Origin: Erythrobacter sp. YT30
GTDB taxonomy: Bacteria; Pseudomonadota; Alphaproteobacteria; Sphingomonadales; Sphingomonadaceae
NCBI RefSeq assembly: GCF_001542875.1
Contig: NZ_LMAF01000001.1
Coordinates: 124,001 to 188,000, forward strand
DNA length: 64,000 nt
Direction: 5' to 3'
In this document: in pieces, positions 8,108-17,008 of the stretch
Position numbering within the stretch: the stretch's first letter is position 1
Layout of the letters: every line of letters starts with the position of its first letter
Position numbers and translations under genes: made by a program
Notes under the pieces: model-generated
Told to the model about the DNA's origin: nothing
Seen by the model: only the letters and a program-made list of their open reading frames with translations
The model's database searches: none

Positions 8108-8593
8108 TCAGGCGTGTTCTGCGATCAGCTTTTCAATGTCGCTGACCTCGTGATTGGTGAGATCTTTGTCGATTTCCGCGATTATCCGCTTTTCTACTTC
8201 CTGATGAAGCTCTTTGCGCAGTTCGCCGAGCGTGGAGGGGTCAGCAGCGATTATCAAGTCTTCGAACTCACCGCGATGTGCACGTTCGTAGAGGAGATCT
8301 GCCAGATCGCTGGCAAAGCGATCTTTGGCGAGCTGGTGCCAATCGGTGTCGTCAACCTTAGACTTGTGTCCTGTACCATCGAACATCCGACCCGGACGAT
8401 TGGCGGCCTGTTCGCGATTTGGTGGATTATCCTGCTCTTTTGTGCGCACGACAGAGAGGTTTGGTGCCTTCGCATCACCTTCGTTTCGCAAGAACAACGC
8501 TTTTTCACCGTCGGCAATCAGTACCAAACAGTCATGCGGTACGTTGCTTTTGTCCGCATCAAGATCGGGTAGGCTCTTGGTTTCGTAAACCAT
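8108..8593 (-). CDS. Host attachment family protein
   Basis: 161 residues; the ATG at 8593 has the ribosome site AAAGGAAG. The sequence fits the 'host attachment' family (PF10116): an N-terminal domain (CLVLIADGEKALFLRNEG), a central GRMFDG loop, and a C-terminal half (LADLLYERAHRGEFEDLIIAADPSTLGELR) resembling the eRF1 domain-3/AtsE-like fold. The name comes from an Agrobacterium attachment locus and need not reflect its role here. First gene of the minus-strand operon that continues with topoisomerase IB, DUF421 and phospholipase D. Confidence 0.85.
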   Translation of the reverse strand: MVYETKSLPDLDADKSNVPHDCLVLIADGEKALFLRNEGDAKAPNLSVVRTKEQDNPPNREQAANRPGRMFDGTGHKSKVDDTDWHQLAKDRFASDLADLLYERAHRGEFEDLIIAADPSTLGELRKELHQEVEKRIIAEIDKDLTNHEVSDIEKLIAEHA

Positions 8594-9014
8594 TATTGGG
8601 CTTCCTTTGAGCGCACGTCAGTTACCGGGCGCCAGTTCATTGCTTTATCGGGCGAGGTTAGTGTCTTCAGTCAGCCAGAAAGAGTCGCTCAAGAAAGCTC
8701 GGTTCTTGTAAGGGCCTAATGGGGCCGTGTTTACGAAGACGGGTTGATGGATCGCTAAATGGACGCGGGTGTGTCCATTGATCCGGCTTACTTTTAAAGA
8801 TCGACGCGCAGGTCATATCCATTCTCCTAATTGTAGTGTGGTGGCAACCCCGAGAATTCTTGTCGCATGCTGCTAATCGTCATGCGAAATTTATTTGTCT
8901 CAGGGTGCCGACAACTTGTAATCAGAATAGGCTTTTTGGACGTGATTGGTTCCAATATTTCTTTTGACTATCTCAGCGGGCCTCCCGCGCGCCGTCTCTG
9001 ATTGACTTCGAAGG
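8594..9014. other. Intergenic stretch without a supported gene
   Basis: 421 bases between the DUF2945 stop and the host-attachment ATG. It should contain the promoter of the four-gene minus-strand operon, but no GGAAC box lies within the first 300 bases upstream of that ATG. A GGAAC at about 8952-8948 (minus strand) has no -10 partner at the usual spacing. A 7-bp hairpin (AATGGAC/GTCCATT, 8758-8779) is present. No open reading frame has credible coding character. Confidence 0.5.
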
Positions 9015-9230
9015 TCAGCGTTTGCGAACCTCTGAGTGGCTCTTGAAAACCTCTTGACCATCGGCTTGCTCAATCTTGTACGAAGGGCAGTCTTCGCTCG
9101 CGTCGCGCGTGACGGAGTTGCCGTCAATCTTCAGCGTCCGTTTCTGAGTATAGCGCTCCACAATGGTGCCACTTGCAGTTCCATTACCCCAATCCCATTC
9201 GATCTTTGTTCCTTCCTCGTATCCAGTCAT
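9015..9230 (-). CDS. DUF2945 (hypervirulence-associated TUDOR-like) protein
   Basis: 71 residues, ATG at 9230 with GGAG upstream (GGAGCAACAC). The sequence has the DUF2945 layout: KIEWDWGNGTASGTIVERYT, then SVTRDASEDCPSYKIEQADG and a C-terminal KSHSEVRK. The family is a small beta-barrel, described as TUDOR-like, found in many soil and marine bacteria, with unproven function. A GGAAC-N18-GTA promoter about 60-85 bases upstream places it in the same stress regulon as its neighbours. Confidence 0.88.
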   Translation of the reverse strand: MTGYEEGTKIEWDWGNGTASGTIVERYTQKRTLKIDGNSVTRDASEDCPSYKIEQADGQEVFKSHSEVRKR

Positions 9231-9676
9231 GTGTTGCTCCATTCGATTAAGTAAGATGTGCCGGCCTAAGGGCCGACATCGCATCTGCGATACGAGTTTC
9301 GATGGGCAAAAGTTCCAAAATTGGTGCGATGCAAAAGCGGCAGAAGCTACGCGTGTAATCCCGTTTCTCACATAAGGTATCAAGGGGGTGAGGGCGGTAG
9401 CAAAGGCATCTCCAATCCTTGATCCCAATTTCATCGAACTCCCGAAGCGGCCACCACTCTGCCGGAAAAAATCGGTCTTTTATGCATGGGAGAAGCTCCT
9501 CTTACTGAGGCAATCCGATAAGGGGCATTAGCTCAGCCACTTTCGGCAAGGACGCGAATTCAGTTGGTCTAGGTATCTGGCTTCGATCTCGAAGGTCCCT
9601 CAGATCTCACGACGAACTTCTGGACATATACTTCAGTGAGCTTTGCTGATGCTTCCGTTCAGCCTATCGCGTTCCC
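9231..9676. other. Intergenic stretch between DUF2945 and the SF2 helicase
   Basis: 446 bases. It holds the EcfG-type promoter of the DUF2945 gene (9291-9316) and the leader of the helicase gene. The 15-base string GGGGCATTAGCTCAG at 9522-9536 resembles the 5' end of an alanine tRNA, but no tRNA fold follows. No further gene is supported. Confidence 0.5.
9291..9316 (-). promoter_or_regulatory. Putative EcfG-type promoter of the DUF2945 gene
   Basis: On the minus strand GGAAC (9316-9312), 17 bases, then CGTA (9294-9291). The leader to the ATG at 9230 would be about 53 bases. Confidence 0.55.
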
Positions 9677-12334
9677 ATGCTCGAACGGATGCGGTTTTCA
9701 GGGATTTGGCGCGACTATCAGGCCCGAATTCTCAAAGAGATGGACGAGCATCTCAGCGATAACCGGCTGCATATTGTCGCGGCTCCCGGAGCAGGCAAGA
9801 CCGTTCTTGGCCTGGAGATTGTGCGTAAGCTTGGAAAACCTGCGCTGGTCTTCGCGCCCAGCCTCGCGATCCGGGATCAATGGCGCGAAAGGCTCTCGCC
9901 GCTCTTTATGCCTGAGCTGCCCGGCCACGCAGATTTCTCGCGCGATTTGGATGATCGCAAGACACTCACGCTGTCGACCTATCAATCGCTCGACAGCTTC
10001 CGACGTTCGGATGATCTTTCCTCGCTCATCGACCAACTTAACGCCCATGGACAATTCACGCTTGTGCTTGATGAAGCGCACCATTTGCGAAAGGCGTGGT
10101 GGGATTGCCTAAATCGTCTTGCGAATGAACTTACTGGCGTGACAATCGTCGCGCTGACAGCCACGCCGCCTTATGATGCAAGCCTTGCCGAGTGGAACCG
10201 GTACGAGACGCTGTGCGGGCCGATTGATCTAGAGATCGGCATCCCCGAGCTTGTGAGAAACGGAGATCTGTGCCCGCATCAGGATCACGTAATCCTATCC
10301 GAACCAACTGAAGATGCGCTTGAGTTGCTTGAACGTCGCCGCACGGCGATCAGCGATCTGCAAGTCGATCTCCGCGGTGATGATGCATTGCTTGATTGGC
10401 TTGCCGTGCATCCTTGGCTTATCGATCCTGACGCGCATCTTGAAGCCATCCTTGATGCGCCGGAAATGCTTTCTGCAGTCCTTGTTATGCTCGGGTCAGC
10501 AGGGCGACCACTACCGAAGAAACCATTGAAATTATTGGGTGTAACTGCGCGGGACCTCCCTATTCCATCGGAATTCTGGCTTGAGCGCTTGCTTGATGGA
10601 TTAGTGTTCCAGCATCGCGAGGCGTTTTCGATCGATGCGTCCCGGCGCAAGGCGCTGGAGAATAGACTGCATCAGCACGGCTTGATTGAGGGCAAGCGAG
10701 TACGATTACGGCACACGCGCTCGGTTTTCCGATTGCTCGCATCAAGCCTTGGGAAGATGCAAAGCATCTGCGAGATCGCCCAAACTGAGCAGGCTTTCCT
10801 TCGCTACCGATTGCGGATGGCGGTGCTCTCGGACCACATTCGCGCGGGAGAATTGCCAAAAAGCCCAACGGATCCATTCGAGCCCGCAAAGCTGGGCGTG
10901 ATACCAATATTCGAGACGCTACGCCGTGCAGATGTCTGTCCCGATGGGCTTGCGGTTCTGACCGGCAGCCTTGTCATTGTTCCCAAGCGTGCAGAAGCGG
11001 GGTTAAGGAGCGCGCTCGAAGAACTGGGGCTGACGACGGCTGACATCCGAACAAAAGCCATCAAGGCTTGCCCCGGTCATGTTGAACTTCAATCATCCAA
11101 TTCGGCCAACCTTACCCGGTTGATCACCGCGCTTTTCCAGCGAGGGGACATCCGCATTCTGGTAGGCACGCAATCTTTGTTGGGCCAAGGGTGGGACGCG
11201 CCTGCGCTCAATTCGCTGGTCTTGGCGAGCAACACTGCATCATTCGTGCTGTCCAATCAGATGCGCGGGCGAGCTATTCGAATTGATCCGCGCAATCCTG
11301 AGAAGGTGTCGAACATCTGGCATCTTGCAACGATTGAGCCGGGCATGGACGGATTGGTTGATGCTATTGCGAGTTCGCTCGAATGGGGCGCTTTCAATGA
11401 CAGCAGCTCTGGGCTCACGGATATTGGAACGGTGGCGCGACGGTTCAGGGCGTTTGAGTGTATTTCGAATGGACATTCAAACCTGATCGAAAGCGGGTTG
11501 GGGAGGCTTGGTCTCGATCCATCACTGTCTGTGCAAAATCAGAATGCCGCCACAATCGCGCTCGCCAACGATAGAGCCAGCATAGCGAGCAAATGGCAGC
11601 AATCGCTTGGCGAAGGTGAGGAACGCTCGCAGGTGCGCGAGACGGCGGCTCCCAATTACGCGCCTCGCGCGCTCAGCTGGTCTGACACGCTCCAATCGCT
11701 GGCGTGGACCGCTACCGGGACTGCGGGAGTGGCGGGGGCCAACGAGCTTCGCGCTGTGGCATCGCTAGAGGGTCTGGCTTGGGTCGCTCTCGGCGCTGCA
11801 GGCGTTGCCACAGCCGCGAGCTTGCCAAGCCTACTCCAGGCTGGCCGGTTGGCGTGGCGCAATGGCTCGCTGGAAGGCAGCCTGATGGAAGTGGCCCAGG
11901 CCGTGGCTGGGTCCCTGAGTGCTGTGGGTGTCATTAATCCAGAGGAGTTTGCACGCGCGAGGTTTGACGTTCAATCCAGTTTGGATGGCCGTAAGGACAT
12001 CATTGTAACGGGTGTGAACCGAGCGACGGAGCGGCAGATCATGATTGCCATCGCTGAGGTCTTGGGTCCGGTGCAAAATCCGCGATATCTACTGGTGCGG
12101 CGCTCATGGCTGGGCCTGATCGGGCGTACCGATTATCACGCGGTGCCTACCGCGCTCGGCGCCAAGAAAGAGCTGGCAGAAGACTTTGCTGAGCGTTGGA
12201 ACAGCAGGGTTGGATCATCGCGGCTGGTTTTCACTCGAAGCGCGGAAGGTCGTCAGATGCTGCTTAAAGCTAGGATGCGATCATTTGCAGCGGGGTTCCA
12301 AAGATCGGTTGATCGTCGATCAGCCTGGCTCTGA
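9677..12334 (+). CDS. Superfamily 2 helicase with hydrophobic C-terminal segment
   Basis: 885 residues. The N-terminal ATPase lobe has Walker A AAPGAGKT (about 35-42), DEAH box LDEAHH (about 131) and motif III ALTATPP. The second lobe has ILVGTQSLLGQGWDAP and the arginine-finger motif QMRGRAIR (about 530). An insertion of about 230 residues separates the lobes. After the core (from about 630) come a polar linker, two Ala/Gly-rich hydrophobic stretches (about 671-724) that could be a membrane hairpin, and a C-terminal domain of about 150 residues I do not recognise. It is not a RecQ, UvrB or type I restriction subunit. It stands alone, and no methylase or nuclease accompanies it. A defence or DNA-repair role is only a guess. 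No ribosome site is obvious; an ATG four codons in is possible. Confidence 0.75.
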   Translation: MLERMRFSGIWRDYQARILKEMDEHLSDNRLHIVAAPGAGKTVLGLEIVRKLGKPALVFAPSLAIRDQWRERLSPLFMPELPGHADFSRDLDDRKTLTLSTYQSLDSFRRSDDLSSLIDQLNAHGQFTLVLDEAHHLRKAWWDCLNRLANELTGVTIVALTATPPYDASLAEWNRYETLCGPIDLEIGIPELVRNGDLCPHQDHVILSEPTEDALELLERRRTAISDLQVDLRGDDALLDWLAVHPWLIDPDAHLEAILDAPEMLSAVLVMLGSAGRPLPKKPLKLLGVTARDLPIPSEFWLERLLDGLVFQHREAFSIDASRRKALENRLHQHGLIEGKRVRLRHTRSVFRLLASSLGKMQSICEIAQTEQAFLRYRLRMAVLSDHIRAGELPKSPTDPFEPAKLGVIPIFETLRRADVCPDGLAVLTGSLVIVPKRAEAGLRSALEELGLTTADIRTKAIKACPGHVELQSSNSANLTRLITALFQRGDIRILVGTQSLLGQGWDAPALNSLVLASNTASFVLSNQMRGRAIRIDPRNPEKVSNIWHLATIEPGMDGLVDAIASSLEWGAFNDSSSGLTDIGTVARRFRAFECISNGHSNLIESGLGRLGLDPSLSVQNQNAATIALANDRASIASKWQQSLGEGEERSQVRETAAPNYAPRALSWSDTLQSLAWTATGTAGVAGANELRAVASLEGLAWVALGAAGVATAASLPSLLQAGRLAWRNGSLEGSLMEVAQAVAGSLSAVGVINPEEFARARFDVQSSLDGRKDIIVTGVNRATERQIMIAIAEVLGPVQNPRYLLVRRSWLGLIGRTDYHAVPTALGAKKELAEDFAERWNSRVGSSRLVFTRSAEGRQMLLKARMRSFAAGFQRSVDRRSAWL

Positions 12335-12339
12335 CCCCG

Positions 12340-14178
12340 CTATTCGGGCTTTTGATCGCGCTTCTTCGATCCCTTTGGCTTGCCTTTGTCTTTTCGATTT
12401 GGCGCTGCTTTGCCTTTCTTCGCAAAGATTTTCTCGGCTTTCGGTTTCGACTTCGCGTTTGGGGCTGCTTTGCGTTTGGCTTCGCGCTTATCGCCGCGCC
12501 CTTTACGAAGAGGCTTCGCGCGCACGCTCGGCGCCGATTTCCGGCGGTTACTGCGCGCTTCAACACGCGGACCATCGGCGGACTCTTCGATCAGGATCGC
12601 GTCCTGTTTGTCGTCGCTATTTGCCGTATTCTGGACAGTATCGGCGAACTTCTGAGCGATAGCGCGCGGTACCTGAAACCAGCTATGATCAGGGCCAACG
12701 CGGATCGCGCCGATTTCATTGCGCGTGATGTGCCCGCGGCGGCAAATAAGAGGCAGAAGCCAGCGCGGTTCGGCGTTTTGACTGCGGCCTACATCCATCT
12801 TGAACCATACCACATCTTCAAATCCGGGACGCTGCCGGTCAGCTTTGGCCTTCGCGCGCGCTTCGGGCGTGTTGGCGAGCATTTCTTCGGGCTGCGGCAT
12901 CTTTGCCCTGTGGGCTTTCACTAGAGCTGCGGCGATGTCCTCGGCTGACATCCGCTCCATCAGCTCTGATGCAATAGCGCGGTCATCATCCTCGTATTCG
13001 GCAGGGGTGGTGAGCGTTTCCATCAGCCGAGCGTGATCCTTCTTTTGGATCGTGTCAGGTGTGGGCGCGCCTAGCCATTCAGCCTCGATCTTGGCTCTGC
13101 GCAGCATGCTTTCAACCCGCTTGCGGCGATTATAGGGAACGAGAATCGCGGCGGTGCCTTTCTTGCCGGCACGCCCGGTCCGGCCAGAGCGGTGCTGCAA
13201 GGTTTCCGCATCGCGCGGGGTGTCGACATGGATCACGAGGCTGAGTGTTGGCAGATCAATCCCGCGCGCCGCGACATCGGTGGCTACACAGACGCGCGCG
13301 CGGCGATCCCTCAATGCCTGAAGCGCCTGATTGCGCTCTGATTGCGAGTGTTCACCCGATAGCGCAACAACGCCAAATCCTCGATTCTGCAAGGTCGCAT
13401 GCAGCCGCCGAACGCTGTCTCTCGTGGCGGAAAAACAGATGGCGGTCTCTGCCTCGTGAAAGCGCAGAAGGTTGACCACGGCGTTCTCAATCTCGGACGG
13501 CGCAATGGTAATGGCCTGATAGCTGATATCGCCATGGCCGCGATCTTTACCCGCGAGCGAAAGGCGCAAAGCGTTCGTTTGATATCGCTCTGCAAGGCGG
13601 ACGATTTGTGGGGGGAGCGTTGCTGAGAACAGCAGAGTACGGCGCGTCTCAGGCGTCGCATCGAGAATTTCCTCAAGGTCGTCGCGAAAGCCCATGTCGA
13701 GCATTTCGTCTGCTTCATCGAGGACCACGCCGATCAGGCCGGAGAGATCAAGCGCGCCGCGTTCAAGATGGTCGCGCAGGCGCCCCGGCGTTCCCACAAC
13801 AATCGCCGGTCCGGACCGCAGCGCGCGCCTTTCCTTGCTCGCATCCATACCACCAACGCACGTGGCGATGCGCAAGCCTGCCTTTGCATAGAGCCAACCA
13901 AGCTCTCGGCTAACCTGAAGAGCGAGTTCGCGCGTAGGCGCGATGATCAGGGCGAGGGGCCTCTCAGCCAAGGCTGAGCCGCCTAGTTGATCCAGCAACT
14001 GATCAGCGAGTGCGATACCGAAAGCAATGGTTTTGCCAGAGCCGGTCTGCGCTGAAACAATCAGATCACGGCCTGCCGTTTCGGGATCCATTGCGGCTGC
14101 TTGGACAGGAGTGGGTTCCGAATAGCCGCGATCGGCCAGGGCCTCGCCAAGGGCGGGGGGGAGGGATTCAAAAGACAT
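12340..14178 (-). CDS. DEAD-box RNA helicase, DeaD/CsdA type
   Basis: 612 residues. All DEAD-box motifs are present: the Q motif (YSEPTPVQAAA), AQTGSGKT, PTRELALQV, DEAD (LDEADEML), SAT (FSATLP), and HRSGRTGRAGKKG. After the two RecA lobes (about 1-370) comes a DbpA-type RNA-binding domain (about 465-535, with RHGHITRNEIGAIRVG-like features) and a Lys/Arg-rich tail that would bind RNA nonspecifically. Such enzymes help ribosome assembly and cold adaptation. It converges on the SF2 helicase gene; the two stop codons are only five bases apart. Confidence 0.93.
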   Translation of the reverse strand: MSFESLPPALGEALADRGYSEPTPVQAAAMDPETAGRDLIVSAQTGSGKTIAFGIALADQLLDQLGGSALAERPLALIIAPTRELALQVSRELGWLYAKAGLRIATCVGGMDASKERRALRSGPAIVVGTPGRLRDHLERGALDLSGLIGVVLDEADEMLDMGFRDDLEEILDATPETRRTLLFSATLPPQIVRLAERYQTNALRLSLAGKDRGHGDISYQAITIAPSEIENAVVNLLRFHEAETAICFSATRDSVRRLHATLQNRGFGVVALSGEHSQSERNQALQALRDRRARVCVATDVAARGIDLPTLSLVIHVDTPRDAETLQHRSGRTGRAGKKGTAAILVPYNRRKRVESMLRRAKIEAEWLGAPTPDTIQKKDHARLMETLTTPAEYEDDDRAIASELMERMSAEDIAAALVKAHRAKMPQPEEMLANTPEARAKAKADRQRPGFEDVVWFKMDVGRSQNAEPRWLLPLICRRGHITRNEIGAIRVGPDHSWFQVPRAIAQKFADTVQNTANSDDKQDAILIEESADGPRVEARSNRRKSAPSVRAKPLRKGRGDKREAKRKAAPNAKSKPKAEKIFAKKGKAAPNRKDKGKPKGSKKRDQKPE

Positions 14179-14364
14179 ATAGCATTTCGCTAGATTGGCT
14201 GCGCAACGGGCGGAGCTGGGGAGGTTCGAGCATGAGAATGTGCATCAACCAGCACCTGCCTCATGATTGCATTGGCCTATGCCAATTGCGCAATGGCAGC
14301 GCGCATAGCGGGAAAATTGTGGTTTGGCTTGTGCTAATTCGCGAGTGCGAAGCGAAACGCTGTC

Positions 14365-16944
14365 TTACGCCGCGACGCGCTTGGCGCTTTCGCGCACTGG
14401 CTTGATCGTGCGCGAGGGACGCCCGTAGTGATAGCCCTGACAGCAGGTGCAGCCCAATTCGACCATGGCATCAGCTTGCGACTGGTCCTCGATCCCCTCG
14501 GCCGTAACGTCAATTTCTAGCGATTGGGCCAGAGCAACTATGGCGGAAACAACCGCCTGGCTGCGCGATGAGCCTACAGCGGCGGACTGGACGAACTCGC
14601 GATCGATTTTGATCATCGAGAAATCCATCTTCTCGATGTAGTTGAGCGAGGAATATCCGCGTCCGAAATCATCGAGTACAAGCGAAACGCCAAGCTCTTT
14701 TAGGCTGATCAGCAGGCGTTCAAGCTGCGGTGTCATTTCGAGGACCAGCGATTCTGTAAGCTCCAGCATCAGGCGGCTGGGCTCGAGGCCGGATGATGCA
14801 AGTGCCTGGGCAACTGTCTGCAGGAAGGATGCATCCGACAATTGCAAAGTCGAGATATTCACCGAGAGCTTCACATCCTCGGGCCAATTTGTCGCTTCAT
14901 CGCAGGCCGTGCGCAGCATCCAGGTGCCTAGGCTTTCGATCAAGCGAGCTTCTTCAGCGACAGGGATAAACACATTTGGCGGCACAATGCCCCGTTCCGG
15001 ATGTGTCCAGCGCATCAGCGCTTCGTAACCCATGATAGAATTGTCTTCAGCGCGGATGATCGGCTGATACGAAACGAACAGCTGATCATCGTTCAGTGCA
15101 TCTTCGAGATCGCGTTCAAGGCTTGAGCGGTCTTCCAGCTTGGCACGCATGTTAGGCTGATAAACAACCGTCGTGCCGCGACCGCGATTCTTCGCTTCAT
15201 ACAGCGCAAGATCGGCATTGGTCATGTAGACACTGATTGAGGCCTCTTCGGTGATCTCGGTCAGGCCGATGGACGCACCAATGTAGATTTCAAAATCCTC
15301 AATCCGGTAGGGCTCGCTCACTTCAGCGATGACGCGATTGGAAAGCTCCTCGGCGTCGTCAATCGACATGCCTAATGGCATTAGGATGGCAAATTCGTCG
15401 CCTCCCAGACGGCCGATAAGCGCATCTGGACCTGCAGTTTCGCGGAAGCGGTCGGCGACTTTCATCAGCAGTTGATCGCCCGCTGCATGGCCATAGACGT
15501 CGTTGACCTGCTTGAAGCGATCAAGATCGATAAAGCCAAGGATGGGAGTCTGATTACTCCTCACACGCTCAGTGATCGCCTGTTCCGTTAAGGTGCGGAA
15601 GTGATCGCGCGAGTATGTTTGCGTCAGAGCATCGTGCTGGATCACGTGCGTAAGCTTGGCGTTGGCTTCCTGCACACCTTTGCGGCTCTTAATCGCCATT
15701 CGCAGAAGGAAGAGCGCCAGCAAGAACGCGAAAATGACCACACCGATCAGGGTCGTCAAAAACAGGTTCTGGTTTTGCGCAGCATCCAGTCGAACCTCGT
15801 TCGCTTCTTTTTCCACCGAGAGTTTCGAGATTTGGAGCTCGCGGTTTGCCGCATCAAAGCGTGCGGACAAAAGAGCGTTGTTGGCGGCGGATGAGAGCTC
15901 GCGCGCCTGGTCATCAATCCTGTGGAACGCTTCGAAATGCTTCAGAGCCAAGCCGAAATCGCCGCGCTGCGAATACACCTTGTAAGCGGTATCGTGAAAA
16001 TCACGGAAAAACGGCGAGGTTGAAGACAGGTCTTCGTTGTGGAAGGTTTGCGAGATATAGTTTTCGGCAAGATCCTGATTACCGCGTGCAAGCGCGATCT
16101 GGGCACGCACGCCATACAGGAATGGCTGCCACTCTGGAGCATTGGCCGATGCAATACGAAGGCCCGTGCGAATGGTCTGCTCCGCCTCATCATACATTCC
16201 GGCCAGATATTGCGTTGATGCGATGTTGGTGAGGATCCGCGCTTCGAGAAGCGGGCTGTCCATCTTTTCAGCAACGGCGAGTGCTTCGCGGAATTCCGCT
16301 TCGGCTTCGTCCAGGCGCTTCAGTTCCTTGAGCGCATTGCCGACATTGTTGTGTTCCGACAAGGCAAGGGCAGGATCGTCAGGATATGCTTCACTTGCCT
16401 GACGATAATAGGAAAGGACGCGATTGTAGTCGCGCGCATCGGAATAAAGCGATCCGATGTTTTGAAGGATCAGCGCACGGCTGCGGTCCTCGCCTTGTTC
16501 CTTGTAGATGTCGTTCGCTGTCAGAAAGTCCGAAAGAGCTTCGCCATACTTAGCCTTGCGTACATAAAGGCCCGCTTGCGAACGAAGCAGGTCGGCGTGG
16601 AGTTTTGAGCCGTCGAAATCCTTTTCGATTTCCTCAAGCGAGTTGGCAATCAGCTGTGCTGCATCGTCAGCTCGATTGAGGCGCATCAGCGCTTCTGCTT
16701 CGAGCCATTGCGCGGTCAGGCGTGCCTTGCGAGCTGTATCATCGCTGCCGACGACATATGATTTCGCGTCTCTTGCATGAGCCAGCGCCGATTCTGAATC
16801 GGCCATCATCTGAGCTTTGGCTTCGCCAATCGCTTTTTCGTAAGCTTGGTCTGCGCCGGGACCTTGGGCGCTGAGGGGCGTAGCTGCCATCAGGAATGGA
16901 GCAGCAAGCAGCATCAGCGTGCGCGAGGCGACAGCCCTTTCCAT
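14365..16944 (-). CDS. Periplasmic-TPR GGDEF-EAL protein
   Basis: 859 residues. The ATG at 16944 has GGAGAG upstream and gives a proper signal peptide (ending TPLSAQ); longer frames to 17094 lack this. TPR-type helical repeats fill about 35-370, a coiled stretch reaches a membrane helix at about 393-416, then come GGDEF (RLGGDEF at 512-518, active-type signature) and EAL domains (about 610-850; YEALMRW, SVNIS, ELTES, LDDFG, KIDREFV, TAEGIED, QGYHYGRP). All usual EAL catalytic residues appear present, so both synthesis and breakdown of cyclic-di-GMP are possible. The TPR half is paralogous to that of the kinase at 21023. It follows the S8 protease gene by 64 bases, probably as one transcript. 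Confidence 0.92.
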   Translation of the reverse strand: MERAVASRTLMLLAAPFLMAATPLSAQGPGADQAYEKAIGEAKAQMMADSESALAHARDAKSYVVGSDDTARKARLTAQWLEAEALMRLNRADDAAQLIANSLEEIEKDFDGSKLHADLLRSQAGLYVRKAKYGEALSDFLTANDIYKEQGEDRSRALILQNIGSLYSDARDYNRVLSYYRQASEAYPDDPALALSEHNNVGNALKELKRLDEAEAEFREALAVAEKMDSPLLEARILTNIASTQYLAGMYDEAEQTIRTGLRIASANAPEWQPFLYGVRAQIALARGNQDLAENYISQTFHNEDLSSTSPFFRDFHDTAYKVYSQRGDFGLALKHFEAFHRIDDQARELSSAANNALLSARFDAANRELQISKLSVEKEANEVRLDAAQNQNLFLTTLIGVVIFAFLLALFLLRMAIKSRKGVQEANAKLTHVIQHDALTQTYSRDHFRTLTEQAITERVRSNQTPILGFIDLDRFKQVNDVYGHAAGDQLLMKVADRFRETAGPDALIGRLGGDEFAILMPLGMSIDDAEELSNRVIAEVSEPYRIEDFEIYIGASIGLTEITEEASISVYMTNADLALYEAKNRGRGTTVVYQPNMRAKLEDRSSLERDLEDALNDDQLFVSYQPIIRAEDNSIMGYEALMRWTHPERGIVPPNVFIPVAEEARLIESLGTWMLRTACDEATNWPEDVKLSVNISTLQLSDASFLQTVAQALASSGLEPSRLMLELTESLVLEMTPQLERLLISLKELGVSLVLDDFGRGYSSLNYIEKMDFSMIKIDREFVQSAAVGSSRSQAVVSAIVALAQSLEIDVTAEGIEDQSQADAMVELGCTCCQGYHYGRPSRTIKPVRESAKRVAA

Positions 16945-17008
16945 TCCAAGCTCTCCATTTCGGTGCCCCGGGGCAGAGTCTGTGCCCCGACGCTGTTCTA
17001 ATTCCCGT

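Noticed and set aside
9522..9536. GGGGCATTAGCTCAG, like the 5' end of a tRNA-Ala
   Set aside because: No D-loop, anticodon or T-arm partner follows, and integration remnants normally keep the 3' part of a tRNA. Chance match is likely.
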